From assembly GCA_016745315.1 (NCBI GenBank), contig CP066886.1, positions 4,588,501 to 4,652,500 of the forward strand: DNA of 64,000 bases, written 5' to 3'. Position 1 is the stretch's first letter. Each line of letters opens with the position of its first letter. Source of the DNA: Arthrospira sp. PCC 9108. Lineage in GTDB: Bacteria; Cyanobacteriota; Cyanobacteriia; Cyanobacteriales; Microcoleaceae. The notes beneath the pieces were generated by a model. That model had not been told where the DNA came from, made no database searches, and saw nothing but the letters and a program-made list of their open reading frames with translations. Positions 16,201-26,377 of the stretch are shown one piece after another. The position numbers were made by a program, and so were the translations under genes.

Positions 16201-17089
16201 CAATAAATACTCAGTGAAGCACTACACCCACAAGGGGCTGGGTATTAAACCCAATTTTTCATTCTTTCGGACTCAAAAAAAAATGCGACAACAGCAATAG
16301 CGCCCTAACCTACTCCCCAGGGACATCCTCTCGTTGATTTAGACTATCTGGAGGTGAACTGAAACCTGAGCCAGTTGCATTGCTCCCATCGTCGCTATCT
16401 GAGGAAATATAAGGAAATTCTGTGGGCGCTACTACCGCGTTTTGACGAAACAGAGTTTAGAGTGAACAGCTTAGAATACCTCCTGGTCTACCGAGTGATT
16501 TCCTCGAATAAATATGGTTTGGCTGGAGTTACATCGAAAACTACAAAAGTTAAGTGCATAGCTCCCATCGAAACAGTAGAGGAAATATCAGAACCCTAAA
16601 GAGGGGCTGCTCTCAAACATGACAGACTCGAAATGAAACAGTGTTTTACCTCCTGATTCTCACTACATTGGCGATGAACAAGTTTTTATTCGTTCTAGTC
16701 CTCCCTCGAGATATAAAACCGACAGATTGAACATCGCTTTTGGTATCTGTCAAAGAAGCCTGTTTGACTTCAATTACTACTTTAGCACTATTAAATATAA
16801 GTGCAAGCATATTAAACTAAACTTAACAATTTCATGAGTAACCAAATCAAATTATATTAAATTTAGTAAAAATTATCCTCTCTTTTCCTCACCCTATTGT
16901 CCTGTATCCTCTATGGTGTAAGGGTTTGAAAAGATTTTACTTAATACAGTTGAGCCTTTTACAGAAACCATAGTATTTATAGATAATCTGGTATAATGAG
17001 TTGTTTGTCTATAAGTTACGGGCTAAATTTAGCCGGAAAATGTAAAGATAATGTTACAATAGCACCATTAATCCTAAGCCGAATCAATC
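16201..17089. other. 889-base region with no clear gene, possible decayed sequence
   Basis: No convincing full gene is seen. On the minus strand a start-less frame of about 47 codons ends near 16320 (TEFPYISSDSDDGSNATGSG), and a small ORF lies at 16646-16810. On the plus strand two imperfect copies of a GCTCCCATCG...GAGGAAATAT module lie near 16380 and 16560. The plus-strand frame 16375-16599 overlaps these copies and lacks coding character. The last 200 bases are AT-rich and should hold the promoter of the next gene. Confidence 0.4.
16646..16810 (-). CDS. Possible small protein or gene remnant
   Basis: 54 codons from ATG 16810. The product is basic with good amphipathic character (VVIEVKQASLTDTKSDVQSV, then a Arg/Lys-rich end). 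No Shine-Dalgarno sequence is evident. It may be a remnant of a larger gene. Not recognised. Confidence 0.25.
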   Translation of the reverse strand: MLALIFNSAKVVIEVKQASLTDTKSDVQSVGFISRGRTRTNKNLFIANVVRIRR

Positions 17090-17593
17090 ATGCACCCGCT
17101 GGACCAGGAAATCGAAGCAATTAGGAAGCAGATTTTAGCCCTACAACGGGAAAAAACCCAGATCCAGATTCAAAATCCGCAAATCACCCCAGAAAATAAC
17201 TCTCCAGAAGCGATCGCCACAGCCTACCGTAACCATGCGCGAGAAACCGCCCACCAGTCAGCGGAGAGCAAAGGTATAGAAGATGCGATCGCCGCCCTCA
17301 AAATCCACCTTCGCCATAAACAACAGGAATTAGAACAATTCAGGCGCAGCAGACCCACAGAAGAACAACTAGAAGAAAGCCGACAGCAAGCCAAACTACA
17401 CGCCGATCGCATAAACCAACTATCCAGGGAACTCCAAACCGAAGCCAAAGCCCTCAAAGCGATCGCCGATGAAATTACCCCCCTATACTGGCAGGTGTAC
17501 TATAAGCCATTTATCACCGGATTTAGTAATATTTCCGTCCCCTACGTCCGCTCTGATGGGGATGTTTGGACAATTCTCAATAAACTTGTCTGA
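17090..17593 (+). CDS. Hypothetical coiled-coil protein
   Basis: 167 residues. Residues 1-25 and about 60-130 are long charged helices with heptad pattern (IRKQILALQREKTQ; ESRQQAKLHADRINQLSREL), and the C-terminal 35 residues are aromatic and globular (YWQVYYKPFITGF). It lies 73 bases before pcrA in the same direction and may share its transcript. Function unknown. Confidence 0.6.
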   Translation: MHPLDQEIEAIRKQILALQREKTQIQIQNPQITPENNSPEAIATAYRNHARETAHQSAESKGIEDAIAALKIHLRHKQQELEQFRRSRPTEEQLEESRQQAKLHADRINQLSRELQTEAKALKAIADEITPLYWQVYYKPFITGFSNISVPYVRSDGDVWTILNKLV

Positions 17594-17666
17594 AGTCCCA
17601 AATCCATGGTAATTTTACACAAAGCACATTACCCTTTTTCTTAACGGTTAAGCGATCGCAGCCACT

Positions 17667-20006
17667 ATGGAATCTGTAGACTTCCTAACTTCCCTAAACC
17701 CATCCCAACGTCAAGCCGTTGAACACTTCTGCGGTCCAATGTTAGTAGTCGCTGGCGCAGGTTCCGGTAAAACTCGCGCCCTCACCTATCGCGTAGCCAA
17801 CCTGATCGACAATCATAAAGTCAACCCCGAAAACATCCTAGCCGTCACCTTCACCAACAAAGCCGCTAGAGAAATCAAAGACCGGATCGAGTCAATTTTT
17901 GCCCAACAGCAAGCCCAAAAAAAATACCAGAAACCCCTATCAGCCTTAGAACCCGCCATCCAAACCCAACTGCGATCGCAAATTTACCGGAAACTAACCA
18001 AACACCTATGGATGGGAACCTTTCATAGCCTCTGTGCCCGCATTCTCCGGTATGATATCAACAAATACCAAGACGAAAAAGGCCGTCAGTGGAAACCTAA
18101 CTTCTCAATTTTTGACGAGTCAGACGTACTAGCCCTAGTTAAGCAAATCGTCACCAAAACCCTCAACCTAGACGACAAAAAATTTGACCCCCGCAAAACT
18201 CGCTATAAAATCAGTAACGCCAAAAACCTGGGATTGTCTCCCCAACAATACCTACAGGAGAACCCCGACTATCAGGGGCGAGTCATTGCAGAAGTCTATA
18301 GTCTATATCAAGATGCCCTCGCCGCCAATAACGCCCTAGACTTTGACGACCTCATTCTCGTCCCCGTAGCTTTATTTAGCCAAAACGAACAAGTTTTAGC
18401 CTACTGGCATCAAAAATTTTGCCATATTCTCGTGGACGAATACCAAGACACTAACCGCACCCAGTATGACCTGATTAGGCTGTTAACAACTAATGGAGAA
18501 CCGCCGCCATCTTTTCACAATTGGCAGAATCGGTCTATTTTTGTGGTCGGGGATGTAGATCAGTCTATTTATTCCTTCCGTATGGCAGACTATCGGATTA
18601 TGCTGGAATTTCAACAAGATTTTGGCGATGGTTTAGCCGACGATGACAGCCGCACCTTAATTAAACTAGAAGAAAACTACCGATCGCGAGAAAACATCCT
18701 AGAAGTAGCCAACCATCTCATTCAAAATAACACCACCCGCATTGACAAAATTCTGCGCCCTACGCGATCGCCTGGTGTTCCCGTCTGCTGTCATAAAGCC
18801 GATGACGAAATGGCAGAAGCTCATTTTGTAGTCGATCAGATCAGAACCATTATCAACCAAAACCCCGAAATCGGCTTCGGTAGTTTTGCCATTCTCTATC
18901 GCACCAACGCCCAATCTCGACCCTTTGAGGATGTATTACGGCGTGAAGATGTACATTATAACATTGTCGGCGGGCTAAAGTTCTACGATCGCCGAGAAAT
19001 TAAAGATGCCATATCTTATCTTCGCGTCATTGCGAACCCCGCTGATACCGTCAGTTTGCAAAGGGTCATTAATGTACCTCGGCGCGGTATTGGTCGCACT
19101 ACCATAGACGGCTTAAATAATGCCGCCCAACAGTTAGGGGTTCCCCTCTGGGAAATTATTAGTGATCAAGACTCCGTTAATACCATTACCGGACGCGCGG
19201 CTAAATCCGTTAATCGCTTCGCCCAAATGATTCAATCTTGGCGCGATCGCTTAGAAACTACCACAGCCCTAGACATTTTAGATGGCATTCTCGAAGACTC
19301 TGGCTACTTCCAAGACCTCAAACAACAAGGCACTGATGAAGCAGATAACCGCCTAGATAACCTGCGGGAACTCTGTAACGCCGTTTCCCAATTTCAGGAA
19401 GAAGAGGAAGACACCAGTTTACAGGCTTTTTTAGCTCGTGCGTCCCTATCCTCAGATTTAGATAATCTTCAGGAAGGACAGGAAGCCGTTTCTCTGATGA
19501 CCCTACACTCAGCTAAGGGCTTAGAATTTCCCATTGTCTTCTTAGTCGGTTTAGAACAGGGACTCTTTCCCAACTTCCGCAGCATTAACGACCCTCTCAG
19601 TTTAGAAGAAGAACGGCGACTTTGCTATGTAGGCATCACCCGCGCCCAGGAACAGTTATTTATTACCCACACCAGCGAAAGGCGTTTGTGGGGGTATCGC
19701 GAACCTTGTGTTCCTTCGATGTTTCTAGCCGAATTACCACCAGACCTAGTGCGGGGATATAAACCTTTGATCCGCCACCAAGCCGCCAAAAACACCACCA
19801 AGAATAAAGCCACCAAGGGGACTATCAAAAAAAGTCCCCAACAGTGGAATGTGGGCGATCGCGTTTTACACCGCAGTTTTGGTGTTGGTAAAATCACCCA
19901 CATTTTCGGAGATCACAAAGGTAAGCTATCTATAGCCGTTAAATTTCAGGGTTCGAGCCCCAAAATTATCAATCCTAGTGTAGTCCCTTTAGAGTCCCTA
20001 GATTAA
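17667..20006 (+). CDS. pcrA: ATP-dependent DNA helicase PcrA/UvrD
   Basis: 779 residues, typical for the family, a 3'-5' superfamily 1 helicase used in excision repair and in clearing recombination or transcription intermediates. Motifs in order: Walker A AGAGSGKTRAL near residue 30, motif Ia FTNKAA, Walker B DEYQDTN near 257, motif III GDVDQSIYSFR, motif IV YRSRENI, motif V LMTLHSAKGLEFPIVFL near 612 and motif VI YVGITRAQ. The C-terminal Tudor-like domain that binds RNA polymerase in PcrA is present (VGDRVLHRSFGVGKITHIFG). The name pcrA rather than uvrD follows Gram-positive and cyanobacterial usage. Confidence 0.93.
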   Translation: MESVDFLTSLNPSQRQAVEHFCGPMLVVAGAGSGKTRALTYRVANLIDNHKVNPENILAVTFTNKAAREIKDRIESIFAQQQAQKKYQKPLSALEPAIQTQLRSQIYRKLTKHLWMGTFHSLCARILRYDINKYQDEKGRQWKPNFSIFDESDVLALVKQIVTKTLNLDDKKFDPRKTRYKISNAKNLGLSPQQYLQENPDYQGRVIAEVYSLYQDALAANNALDFDDLILVPVALFSQNEQVLAYWHQKFCHILVDEYQDTNRTQYDLIRLLTTNGEPPPSFHNWQNRSIFVVGDVDQSIYSFRMADYRIMLEFQQDFGDGLADDDSRTLIKLEENYRSRENILEVANHLIQNNTTRIDKILRPTRSPGVPVCCHKADDEMAEAHFVVDQIRTIINQNPEIGFGSFAILYRTNAQSRPFEDVLRREDVHYNIVGGLKFYDRREIKDAISYLRVIANPADTVSLQRVINVPRRGIGRTTIDGLNNAAQQLGVPLWEIISDQDSVNTITGRAAKSVNRFAQMIQSWRDRLETTTALDILDGILEDSGYFQDLKQQGTDEADNRLDNLRELCNAVSQFQEEEEDTSLQAFLARASLSSDLDNLQEGQEAVSLMTLHSAKGLEFPIVFLVGLEQGLFPNFRSINDPLSLEEERRLCYVGITRAQEQLFITHTSERRLWGYREPCVPSMFLAELPPDLVRGYKPLIRHQAAKNTTKNKATKGTIKKSPQQWNVGDRVLHRSFGVGKITHIFGDHKGKLSIAVKFQGSSPKIINPSVVPLESLD

Positions 20007-20008
20007 GC

Positions 20009-20977
20009 CTAGAATATGCCCAGAATATTCCATATACTGCGGGTATACACATAACCCACCCCTAGCATCACCCCTACTTCCGTAGTCTCTCTGATGTAGC
20101 CTACATTAAAGCGACCCGTCAAGATGAAACTGTAGGAAATCGGTACGTCAACACCCGTCATAAACAGGGGACCGAAGCTAAAATCGCTATTGAATAGGTC
20201 CGCATAAATGATGCCAGCACCTATAAACGGAGAGGCAACTATACCCCCTGTATCTACCCGCATAGGGAAGCTATAGGTCAAAGCCGTGACACTAGCACCC
20301 TCACCAATAAGCACGCCACCAGTATGCAACGATAGATTCTCAGAATATCCCGTTTTACCTAAAGTGCCGCCCCCTCCCTTTCCTAAACCAGAAGCATTCC
20401 CCGTAATGCCAATATTACCCCCAACCGCAAAATAGTTGAAGTGGTTACTCAAGCGGCGGTTATTCCGGTCCGCCGCGCGACGGGGATTATCCTGCCACGA
20501 TTGAGCTATGATATCATCCCCCAAGGTATCATCCCCCAAGGCTATCTCTTCAGCAATGCGCCATTGTGGTTGTATGGATACCACATTTAAATCAATTGCA
20601 TCGGTAGAAGGGCTATTTTCGTTTATTTCTGATAGATACTGAGGAGTTTCTTGGCTATTAGTATTAACTACTTCCGCAATAGTTTCAACTTCTGGGTTAG
20701 TATTAACTACTTCCGCAATAGTTTCAACTTCTGGGTTAGTATTAAATACTTCCGCAATAGTTTCAACTTCTGGGTTAGTATTAACTACTTCCGCAATAGT
20801 TTCAGGAACTTCTAGTTGAGATTCCAAGTCTTGGGCTAAACTCAAGAAATTCTTGTGAAGCGGTGTTTCCTCCGATTCCTGAAAGTCTTTAAGAGTCCCC
20901 GCTGCCACAACTTGACTACCGCTAAAAGCTACGATCGCAAAACAAGCAAGAGCAACCGACTGTTTAAAAATGGTCAT
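20009..20977 (-). CDS. Secreted protein with 13-residue tandem repeats
   Basis: 322 residues. A signal peptide covers about 1-25 (VALACFAIVAFSGSQVVAAG). Residues about 60-112 are four tandem copies of a 13-residue unit TIAEVVNTNPEVE, encoded by near-identical 39-bp DNA repeats at 20660-20810. Residues about 175-322 are Gly-rich with alternating hydrophobics (GGNIGITGNASGLGKGGGG; VMLGVGYVYTRSIWNILGIF), resembling an outer-membrane beta-barrel. The repeat region may vary between strains. The stop lies two bases from the convergent pcrA stop. Confidence 0.65.
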   Translation of the reverse strand: MTIFKQSVALACFAIVAFSGSQVVAAGTLKDFQESEETPLHKNFLSLAQDLESQLEVPETIAEVVNTNPEVETIAEVFNTNPEVETIAEVVNTNPEVETIAEVVNTNSQETPQYLSEINENSPSTDAIDLNVVSIQPQWRIAEEIALGDDTLGDDIIAQSWQDNPRRAADRNNRRLSNHFNYFAVGGNIGITGNASGLGKGGGGTLGKTGYSENLSLHTGGVLIGEGASVTALTYSFPMRVDTGGIVASPFIGAGIIYADLFNSDFSFGPLFMTGVDVPISYSFILTGRFNVGYIRETTEVGVMLGVGYVYTRSIWNILGIF

Positions 20978-21113
20978 ACTGGCTCCTCACAACATTGAGC
21001 TAGGAATAACGGAATCATACACCATATTGCCAGGAAGAGAGAACCAAAATATATTTTTCTTATTAATTCTGGACTCTCCCCTCTCGCCGATTAACAGTCA
21101 GCTAACCATAACT

Positions 21114-23306
21114 TTAGTCAAATCTGTCATTAAAGGTGCGGATATGTTCAGCCAACTTTTGAGAAATTTCTGGGTTATAAATCCTCAGATAATTCCAGTA
21201 ATTTCCAAACACAGATTTCACATAACCATAGGTTTCAGGATAGGGAATTTTATCAATAAACTCATCAGGATCATTAAAACCAAACCGCCTTACCCAATTA
21301 GCTACAGCCCCCGGACCGGCATTATAACTCGCCACAGCTAACAGTGAATTATTGTTATATTCTCGGTGGGTAAAATCAAAGTAATAAGTCCCCAAATTAA
21401 CATTATCTTCAACATCTTCTAAAGAATAGTTAGTCAGTTGAATTTTCTGGGCTACTTCCGCCCCGGTTTCGGGCATGACCTGCATTAATCCAGTCGCCCC
21501 TACCACTGACTTAATTGAAGGCATAAACCGCGACTCCTGGCGAATTAGGGCGGTAACCAAGACTGGATTTAGTTGGCGTTTATTTGACCAACTCACAATA
21601 GTTTCTAGGAAAGGAAAAGGATATAAAGACTCCCAATAACCAGGTTTTTGCTTCAAAGCCAGATATTCCTGATGTTCTTCGGGGTCATTCCGACGGCTAA
21701 GGCTGGAAATCATCCACAGTCCATCTAAGTTGTCACCTACGGCAATTCGCATTAAACCATCAGTATATTGTTGGGCGACAGAAGGCTGCTGACGATAATT
21801 ACTAAATTCTACCTGCCACAAACTCCAGGCATCCTGACCGCGCCCTAAGCGATATAATTCTCTTACGGCCTCGGAACCGGCTAAGGGAATAGGTAACTGT
21901 TCCAAGTGTTCTACATGGGGAGACAGGGGGCGCACAGTGGTAAAATCTCCCACTGGCCAACCCAAAAACACGGCGGCGCGCCAAGCATAATAAGATTCGG
22001 GATATCTGGCTAACAGATATTCAAAGGCTTTGGTAGCATCTTTGGAATTCCCCTGCTGTCTCGCCCACCTTCCCAACATAAAGGTAGCTTGTGGCGCTAA
22101 CTCACTATCGGGGTTTTTGTTAACTAACTGTCGCGCCCATTCTGAAGCAATATCAAGTCTTCCCGCCGTTGCACCCTGTTGGGCGAGAGTCCAACGCAAT
22201 TGCGCGGCTGCTTCGGAATCACTATATTGACTCAGCAATAACTGACGACTCTGAGAGGCTGTTTCAGTAGATCCGAGTTTATCGAGGACATTGGCGCGGT
22301 CTAATACGGCTTCGGCGGCGTGATTAGGGAAATTCTCTACTACTTGATTAAGCAGGGGTAGGGCTTCTCTGGGCTCGACTAACCGCGCTAGTCTAATTCT
22401 TCCTAAGCCAGCGTCTTCGCCCCCAGGATCTGTTTGGGTGGGGAATGCGGCAATTAACTCTTGATAAGCCCGACGAGATTCGGGAATTTTGCCACCTAAC
22501 CATAACCCCCTGGCGTGTCGATACATATTTCTGGGGGTTTTGGGGGCTTTGGAATAGGCGATCGCCCCTCGAGCATAATCCATCTTCTCCCAATAGCCAA
22601 AGCCAATATTTTCCCAATCCTCTGGGGTAAGTTGTTGTTGATAATTCTGGGTTAACTTGGCTAAATAAGTGCCATATTCGGGTAAATGAATACCATGTTG
22701 GGCAATTAATAGCAATAATGGGAATTGATCGGGATTCTCTCTCAGTAGGGTTCTGGCAATTTCTACGGTCTGTGGGTGGGCGGGAAATTCGGCGATCGCC
22801 CTATCCCAATATTCCCGATTAGTTTCCCCTAAAGCATATAAACCCATTACCACTACCGGATCTTCTGGGTGGCCATCTACCAAAGCCTTCCATGATAGTG
22901 AGGCTTTAGCCGTATCCCCAAGCTGTTGATAAGCCAAAGCCCGCATTTTCAGGATATGACCCGCTAAGACACGATAACTCCTCTCTAATCTATCTAATTG
23001 TTCTAAGGCTTCTTCTGGCTGTCCGGCTTCTAATAAATCCGCCGCCAGTAAGAATCTAGCGCGATCGCGATTTTCTGAGGTAGTTCTACTGGTGGCAATT
23101 TCTGTTAATTCCAGGCGGCGCGACTCTGGAGACAACACCGCTAAACTCATCACAGTTTCTGAAGGCTGGGAAACTTCCGGCATTTCCCCTGTCCGAGAAG
23201 ACCACATTCTTTGTAATTGCATCATCGGGAAAAATATTCCCACGAACAATGCTGCCACAGCAGCCACAACATACAGCGAAACTTGGGTAACTTTTCCCTT
23301 TAACAT
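21114..23306 (-). CDS. Soluble lytic murein transglycosylase (Slt70-like)
   Basis: 730 residues. One N-terminal membrane anchor or signal at about 8-27 (LYVVAAVAALFVGIFFPM) is followed by a long helical superhelix of TPR-like repeats (about 60-540), the U-domain of Slt enzymes. The C-terminal GH23 lysozyme-like domain has the catalytic Glu in ALIRQESRFMPS, followed by GATGLMQVMPETG and ASYNAGPGAVANW. It cleaves the MurNAc-GlcNAc bond of peptidoglycan with 1,6-anhydro product. It is upstream of the repeat protein 20009-20977 in the same direction but with a 137-base gap. Confidence 0.9.
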   Translation of the reverse strand: MLKGKVTQVSLYVVAAVAALFVGIFFPMMQLQRMWSSRTGEMPEVSQPSETVMSLAVLSPESRRLELTEIATSRTTSENRDRARFLLAADLLEAGQPEEALEQLDRLERSYRVLAGHILKMRALAYQQLGDTAKASLSWKALVDGHPEDPVVVMGLYALGETNREYWDRAIAEFPAHPQTVEIARTLLRENPDQFPLLLLIAQHGIHLPEYGTYLAKLTQNYQQQLTPEDWENIGFGYWEKMDYARGAIAYSKAPKTPRNMYRHARGLWLGGKIPESRRAYQELIAAFPTQTDPGGEDAGLGRIRLARLVEPREALPLLNQVVENFPNHAAEAVLDRANVLDKLGSTETASQSRQLLLSQYSDSEAAAQLRWTLAQQGATAGRLDIASEWARQLVNKNPDSELAPQATFMLGRWARQQGNSKDATKAFEYLLARYPESYYAWRAAVFLGWPVGDFTTVRPLSPHVEHLEQLPIPLAGSEAVRELYRLGRGQDAWSLWQVEFSNYRQQPSVAQQYTDGLMRIAVGDNLDGLWMISSLSRRNDPEEHQEYLALKQKPGYWESLYPFPFLETIVSWSNKRQLNPVLVTALIRQESRFMPSIKSVVGATGLMQVMPETGAEVAQKIQLTNYSLEDVEDNVNLGTYYFDFTHREYNNNSLLAVASYNAGPGAVANWVRRFGFNDPDEFIDKIPYPETYGYVKSVFGNYWNYLRIYNPEISQKLAEHIRTFNDRFD

Positions 23307-23340
23307 AATTCCTGAATCGGTAAGTTGTTTTACTTAAAAC

Positions 23341-24411
23341 TTAATTCACCCGACAGAGTATCCATCGCAATGATATGGGAGGGTTATTTATCGGAAAGAC
23401 ATCTCTACCCTGACTCCAATTTTCAAACCAACCCGTTGGGGGCCAGGATTCGGAGGGGAGGTGCGATCGCTCATACTCATACACCGACTCATCGGATAAT
23501 ATCTCTAATGGTAAACCGGCCATGATCGAATTGAACTCCGATCGCGTGATTAAATAAGACCATTGCACCTGGGAAAGTTCCCGCGCCCGGTTATCAGGTT
23601 CATAACCTGGATCTGTTAAAAATGTATTAAACAACAACAGCCCCCCCGGTTTAATAGCATTACACATTCTCCCTAACAGGATTCGCACGTCCTGGTTATT
23701 CCGAAAATGGGAAATCACCTCCGACACCAACACCAATTGATAGCTTTTCTGCGGTAATTGTAGAGATGGATTCAAAATATTACTTTGGATAACCCGCACC
23801 CGCAATTGGTTTTCCTGGGCTTCCTTAGCGATAATTTGGGCAAATTCTGGAGTTAATTCTACCGCATCTACAGGATGTCCCCGCCTCGCTAAAGCTAAAG
23901 TATTGCGACCTACCCCAGCCCCTACGTCAAGAATGGGGGCGCTAGAGGGCGGGTTAAACTCTTTTACCACATCCATCAGTTTAGCGTCAGCATGAGAGCC
24001 AAATAACGGTCCCTGGCGACTGGTTAGCCACCGTTGATACTTCTGTTCCACTGATAGAATTTCTGTCAATACGCTTAATTTTAAGCCGCTGGTCAGCCCT
24101 TGGGTGGGGTCTGGCGGTTCGTATTTAAAAATTATCCGAGAATGGGGTGATTGATTGTAGCCTTCTGCTAGTTTCCGCGCTACCAATTCCCGCAGGGCTG
24201 TCATTTCTTCCTGGGTGAATTGCTGTCCTAGGGATTTTAAAATTCGATCAAACTGGTCCATGTATTCGTCTATCATGGACGGGATACAGGGTAAACTCAT
24301 TTGACCGCTGGCCGCTGTGAGTCGCTTTACCTTTAATAAAATGGCGTTTGATAAAATGTCGTTGTCCATATTTTGGCGATCGCTGAAGGATATCGGCTTG
24401 TTTGCTACCAC
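23341..24411 (-). CDS. Class I SAM-dependent methyltransferase
   Basis: 356 residues. The SAM-binding motif I ILDVGAGVGRNTLALARRG lies near residue 160, an acidic loop DAVELTPEF follows, and motif IV-V (YQLVLVSEVISHF; GGLLLFNTFL) is at about 235-270. The N-terminal 110 residues are helical and not recognised. The substrate cannot be told. It ends 34 bases from the Slt start and may be cotranscribed with it. Confidence 0.8.
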   Translation of the reverse strand: MVANKPISFSDRQNMDNDILSNAILLKVKRLTAASGQMSLPCIPSMIDEYMDQFDRILKSLGQQFTQEEMTALRELVARKLAEGYNQSPHSRIIFKYEPPDPTQGLTSGLKLSVLTEILSVEQKYQRWLTSRQGPLFGSHADAKLMDVVKEFNPPSSAPILDVGAGVGRNTLALARRGHPVDAVELTPEFAQIIAKEAQENQLRVRVIQSNILNPSLQLPQKSYQLVLVSEVISHFRNNQDVRILLGRMCNAIKPGGLLLFNTFLTDPGYEPDNRARELSQVQWSYLITRSEFNSIMAGLPLEILSDESVYEYERSHLPSESWPPTGWFENWSQGRDVFPINNPPISLRWILCRVN

Positions 24412-24571
24412 CAGTAAAGTATCCTCAATATACAGAGTAAGTGCATTTCTGCTAATTTAACAAAAATCTGCCCATAATTTGGCTAGTTCCGGCTATCACA
24501 TTCAAAATTCTCTGGTTTGTGCCTCCTGTTGATGTATACCCAGAGTACCTACTCACCTCTATATCAAAAAT

Positions 24572-25222
24572 ATGCGAAAATTAGCCCTATCTCTGGCGAT
24601 CGCCTGCTTATTCTTCCACTATGGCAGCATTCTCTCCGCCCGCGCCAGAACTGATCTATTATCTCAGACTCCCTCCCCTCAACCTGATCAAGTTACTCCC
24701 CAACCCAGTGACGAAGAACTTGATCAAGGTGATCCTTTTTTTAGGGTTCCTGAGCCCATCATGCAGTATTTTTACAGCAATTCTCAGCAATTAAATATTT
24801 GTCCCGGTGGTAGTTCTTTCCCCTTTCAAGTCGGTTCCTTTGCTTATCCTTTGGGAACTCAGGGCTATTTGGTACAATTACTCTGCTTTCAGGCAGCTTA
24901 TCAAAATAATTATAATTTCTTTGTTGATCGAGAAACTAATCAGGGCGTTAATGTTGGGCGCGTTAAATTACCTAAGTTTGAAATTAACTCTAGTGGTCAA
25001 AGGGTAGAAACTCAGATGGATGAGGTCGTCGGTTTAGTTGATTATGAGCCTGTTCAGGGTGTTTTAACTGTCTTTACCAAATATCGCGGTATAGGAGATT
25101 GTGGATCTTTTGCTAAATATCAATGGGATCAAGTCGATTTTAAGGCGATCGAATATCGAGAAAAGTCTGATTGTGATGGTAATTTTGTAGACCCAGAAAA
25201 TTATCCACAAATTTACCCTTAA
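24572..25222 (+). CDS. Secreted hypothetical protein
   Basis: 216 residues. A signal peptide lies at about 1-26 (LALSLAIACLFFHYGSI, then SARA). A Pro/Gln/Asp-rich linker follows (about 30-55), then a 150-residue domain with four cysteines (NICPGG, LLCFQAAY, GDCGSFAKY, SDCDGNF) that could form two disulphides. The conserved look of the C-terminal domain resembles DUF1176-like secreted proteins; I am not sure of that match. A bidirectional terminator separates it from the aldolase gene. Confidence 0.6.
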   Translation: MRKLALSLAIACLFFHYGSILSARARTDLLSQTPSPQPDQVTPQPSDEELDQGDPFFRVPEPIMQYFYSNSQQLNICPGGSSFPFQVGSFAYPLGTQGYLVQLLCFQAAYQNNYNFFVDRETNQGVNVGRVKLPKFEINSSGQRVETQMDEVVGLVDYEPVQGVLTVFTKYRGIGDCGSFAKYQWDQVDFKAIEYREKSDCDGNFVDPENYPQIYP

Positions 25223-25229
25223 AAAATAA

Positions 25230-25250
25230 AACCCGGCGTAAAACCGGGTT
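25230..25250. terminator. Bidirectional terminator between convergent genes
   Basis: AACCCGG pairs with CCGGGTT around a 7-base loop. It lies between the stop of the secreted protein and the stop of the aldolase. A-rich sequence before the stem would serve as the U-run for the minus strand. Confidence 0.7.
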
Positions 25251-25297
25251 CAATTAATTAGTTAAAAACCAACCTCTGAGTCAACAGAAACTTTTAA

Positions 25298-26377
25298 CTA
25301 CACAGCTACAGCTTTTTTAGAAGTTGCACTCAAAGCACCACTAGCATATTTAGCAGCGAACTCGTCGAGAGTTTGAACTTTAATCTTGTCAGCATTACCA
25401 GCAGTTCCGAACTGTTGATAGCGATCGGCGCAAACCTTCTGCATATACTTGATAGAAGGCTTCATGAAGTGGCGGGGGTCAAAGTTAGAAGGATCTTTAG
25501 CCGCAGCTTCACGAATAGCAGCAGTAATCGCCAAACGGTTGTCAGTATCAATGTTCACTTTCCGAACACCACTCTTGATACCTTTCTGGATTTCTTCAAC
25601 CGGAACGCCGTAAGTTTCAGGAATTTGACCACCATACTGGTTGATCAAAGCAATCAGATCTTCGGGAACAGAAGAAGAACCGTGCATCACCAAGTGGGTA
25701 TTTGGTAAACGGCTGTGGATTTCTTCAATGCGGCTGATCGCCAAAATTTCCCCAGTCGGTTTACGGGAGAACTTATAAGCACCGTGGCTAGTTCCAATGG
25801 CCACAGCCAAAGCATCAACCTGAGTACGTTCTACAAATTCAACCGCTTGATCTGGGTCGGTCAGCAACTGGTCGCGAGTCAGGACACCTTCCGCGCCGTG
25901 ACCATCTTCCTTATCACCCATACCAGTTTCCAGAGAACCCAAGCAACCCAGTTCCCCTTCTACACTCACACCAATCGAGTGAGCTACATTAACCACCTCA
26001 GCAGTTACCCGCACATTGTACTCGAAATCAGAGGGGGTCTTGGCATCGGCTTCCAGAGACCCATCCATCATTACACTGGTAAAGCCATGACGCATTGCAG
26101 AGTAGCAAGTGGCGGGGGAATTTCCATGATCCTGGTGCATAGCCACAGGGATATGAGGATAGGTTTCCACCGCCGCCAGGATCAGGTGGCGCAGGAAGTT
26201 TTCACCAGCATAAGAGCGAGCACCACGAGATGCTTGCAGGATCACAGGGCTGTTGGTTTCATGGGCAGCTTGCATGATCGATTGGATCTGCTCCATGTTG
26301 TTAACGTTGTAGGCTGGGATGCCATAATCATTCTCAGCAGCATGATCCAGCAGCAACCGCATCGGTACTATCGCCAT
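25298..26377 (-). CDS. fba: Fructose-bisphosphate aldolase, class II
   Basis: 359 residues, the usual length for the long class IIB enzyme. It condenses dihydroxyacetone phosphate with glyceraldehyde 3-phosphate or erythrose 4-phosphate in the Calvin cycle and glycolysis, using zinc. Visible marks: the N-terminal YGIPAYNVNNMEQ, zinc ligands in PVAMHQDHGNS, VEGELGCLGS with metal-binding Glu, AVAIGTSHGAYKF, HLVMHGSSSVPED, and the GVRKVNIDTDNR loop. A strong AGGAGGAG Shine-Dalgarno sequence lies seven bases before the ATG, in keeping with high expression. The C-terminal Ala/Val tail is typical of cyanobacteria. Confidence 0.96.
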   Translation of the reverse strand: MAIVPMRLLLDHAAENDYGIPAYNVNNMEQIQSIMQAAHETNSPVILQASRGARSYAGENFLRHLILAAVETYPHIPVAMHQDHGNSPATCYSAMRHGFTSVMMDGSLEADAKTPSDFEYNVRVTAEVVNVAHSIGVSVEGELGCLGSLETGMGDKEDGHGAEGVLTRDQLLTDPDQAVEFVERTQVDALAVAIGTSHGAYKFSRKPTGEILAISRIEEIHSRLPNTHLVMHGSSSVPEDLIALINQYGGQIPETYGVPVEEIQKGIKSGVRKVNIDTDNRLAITAAIREAAAKDPSNFDPRHFMKPSIKYMQKVCADRYQQFGTAGNADKIKVQTLDEFAAKYASGALSATSKKAVAV

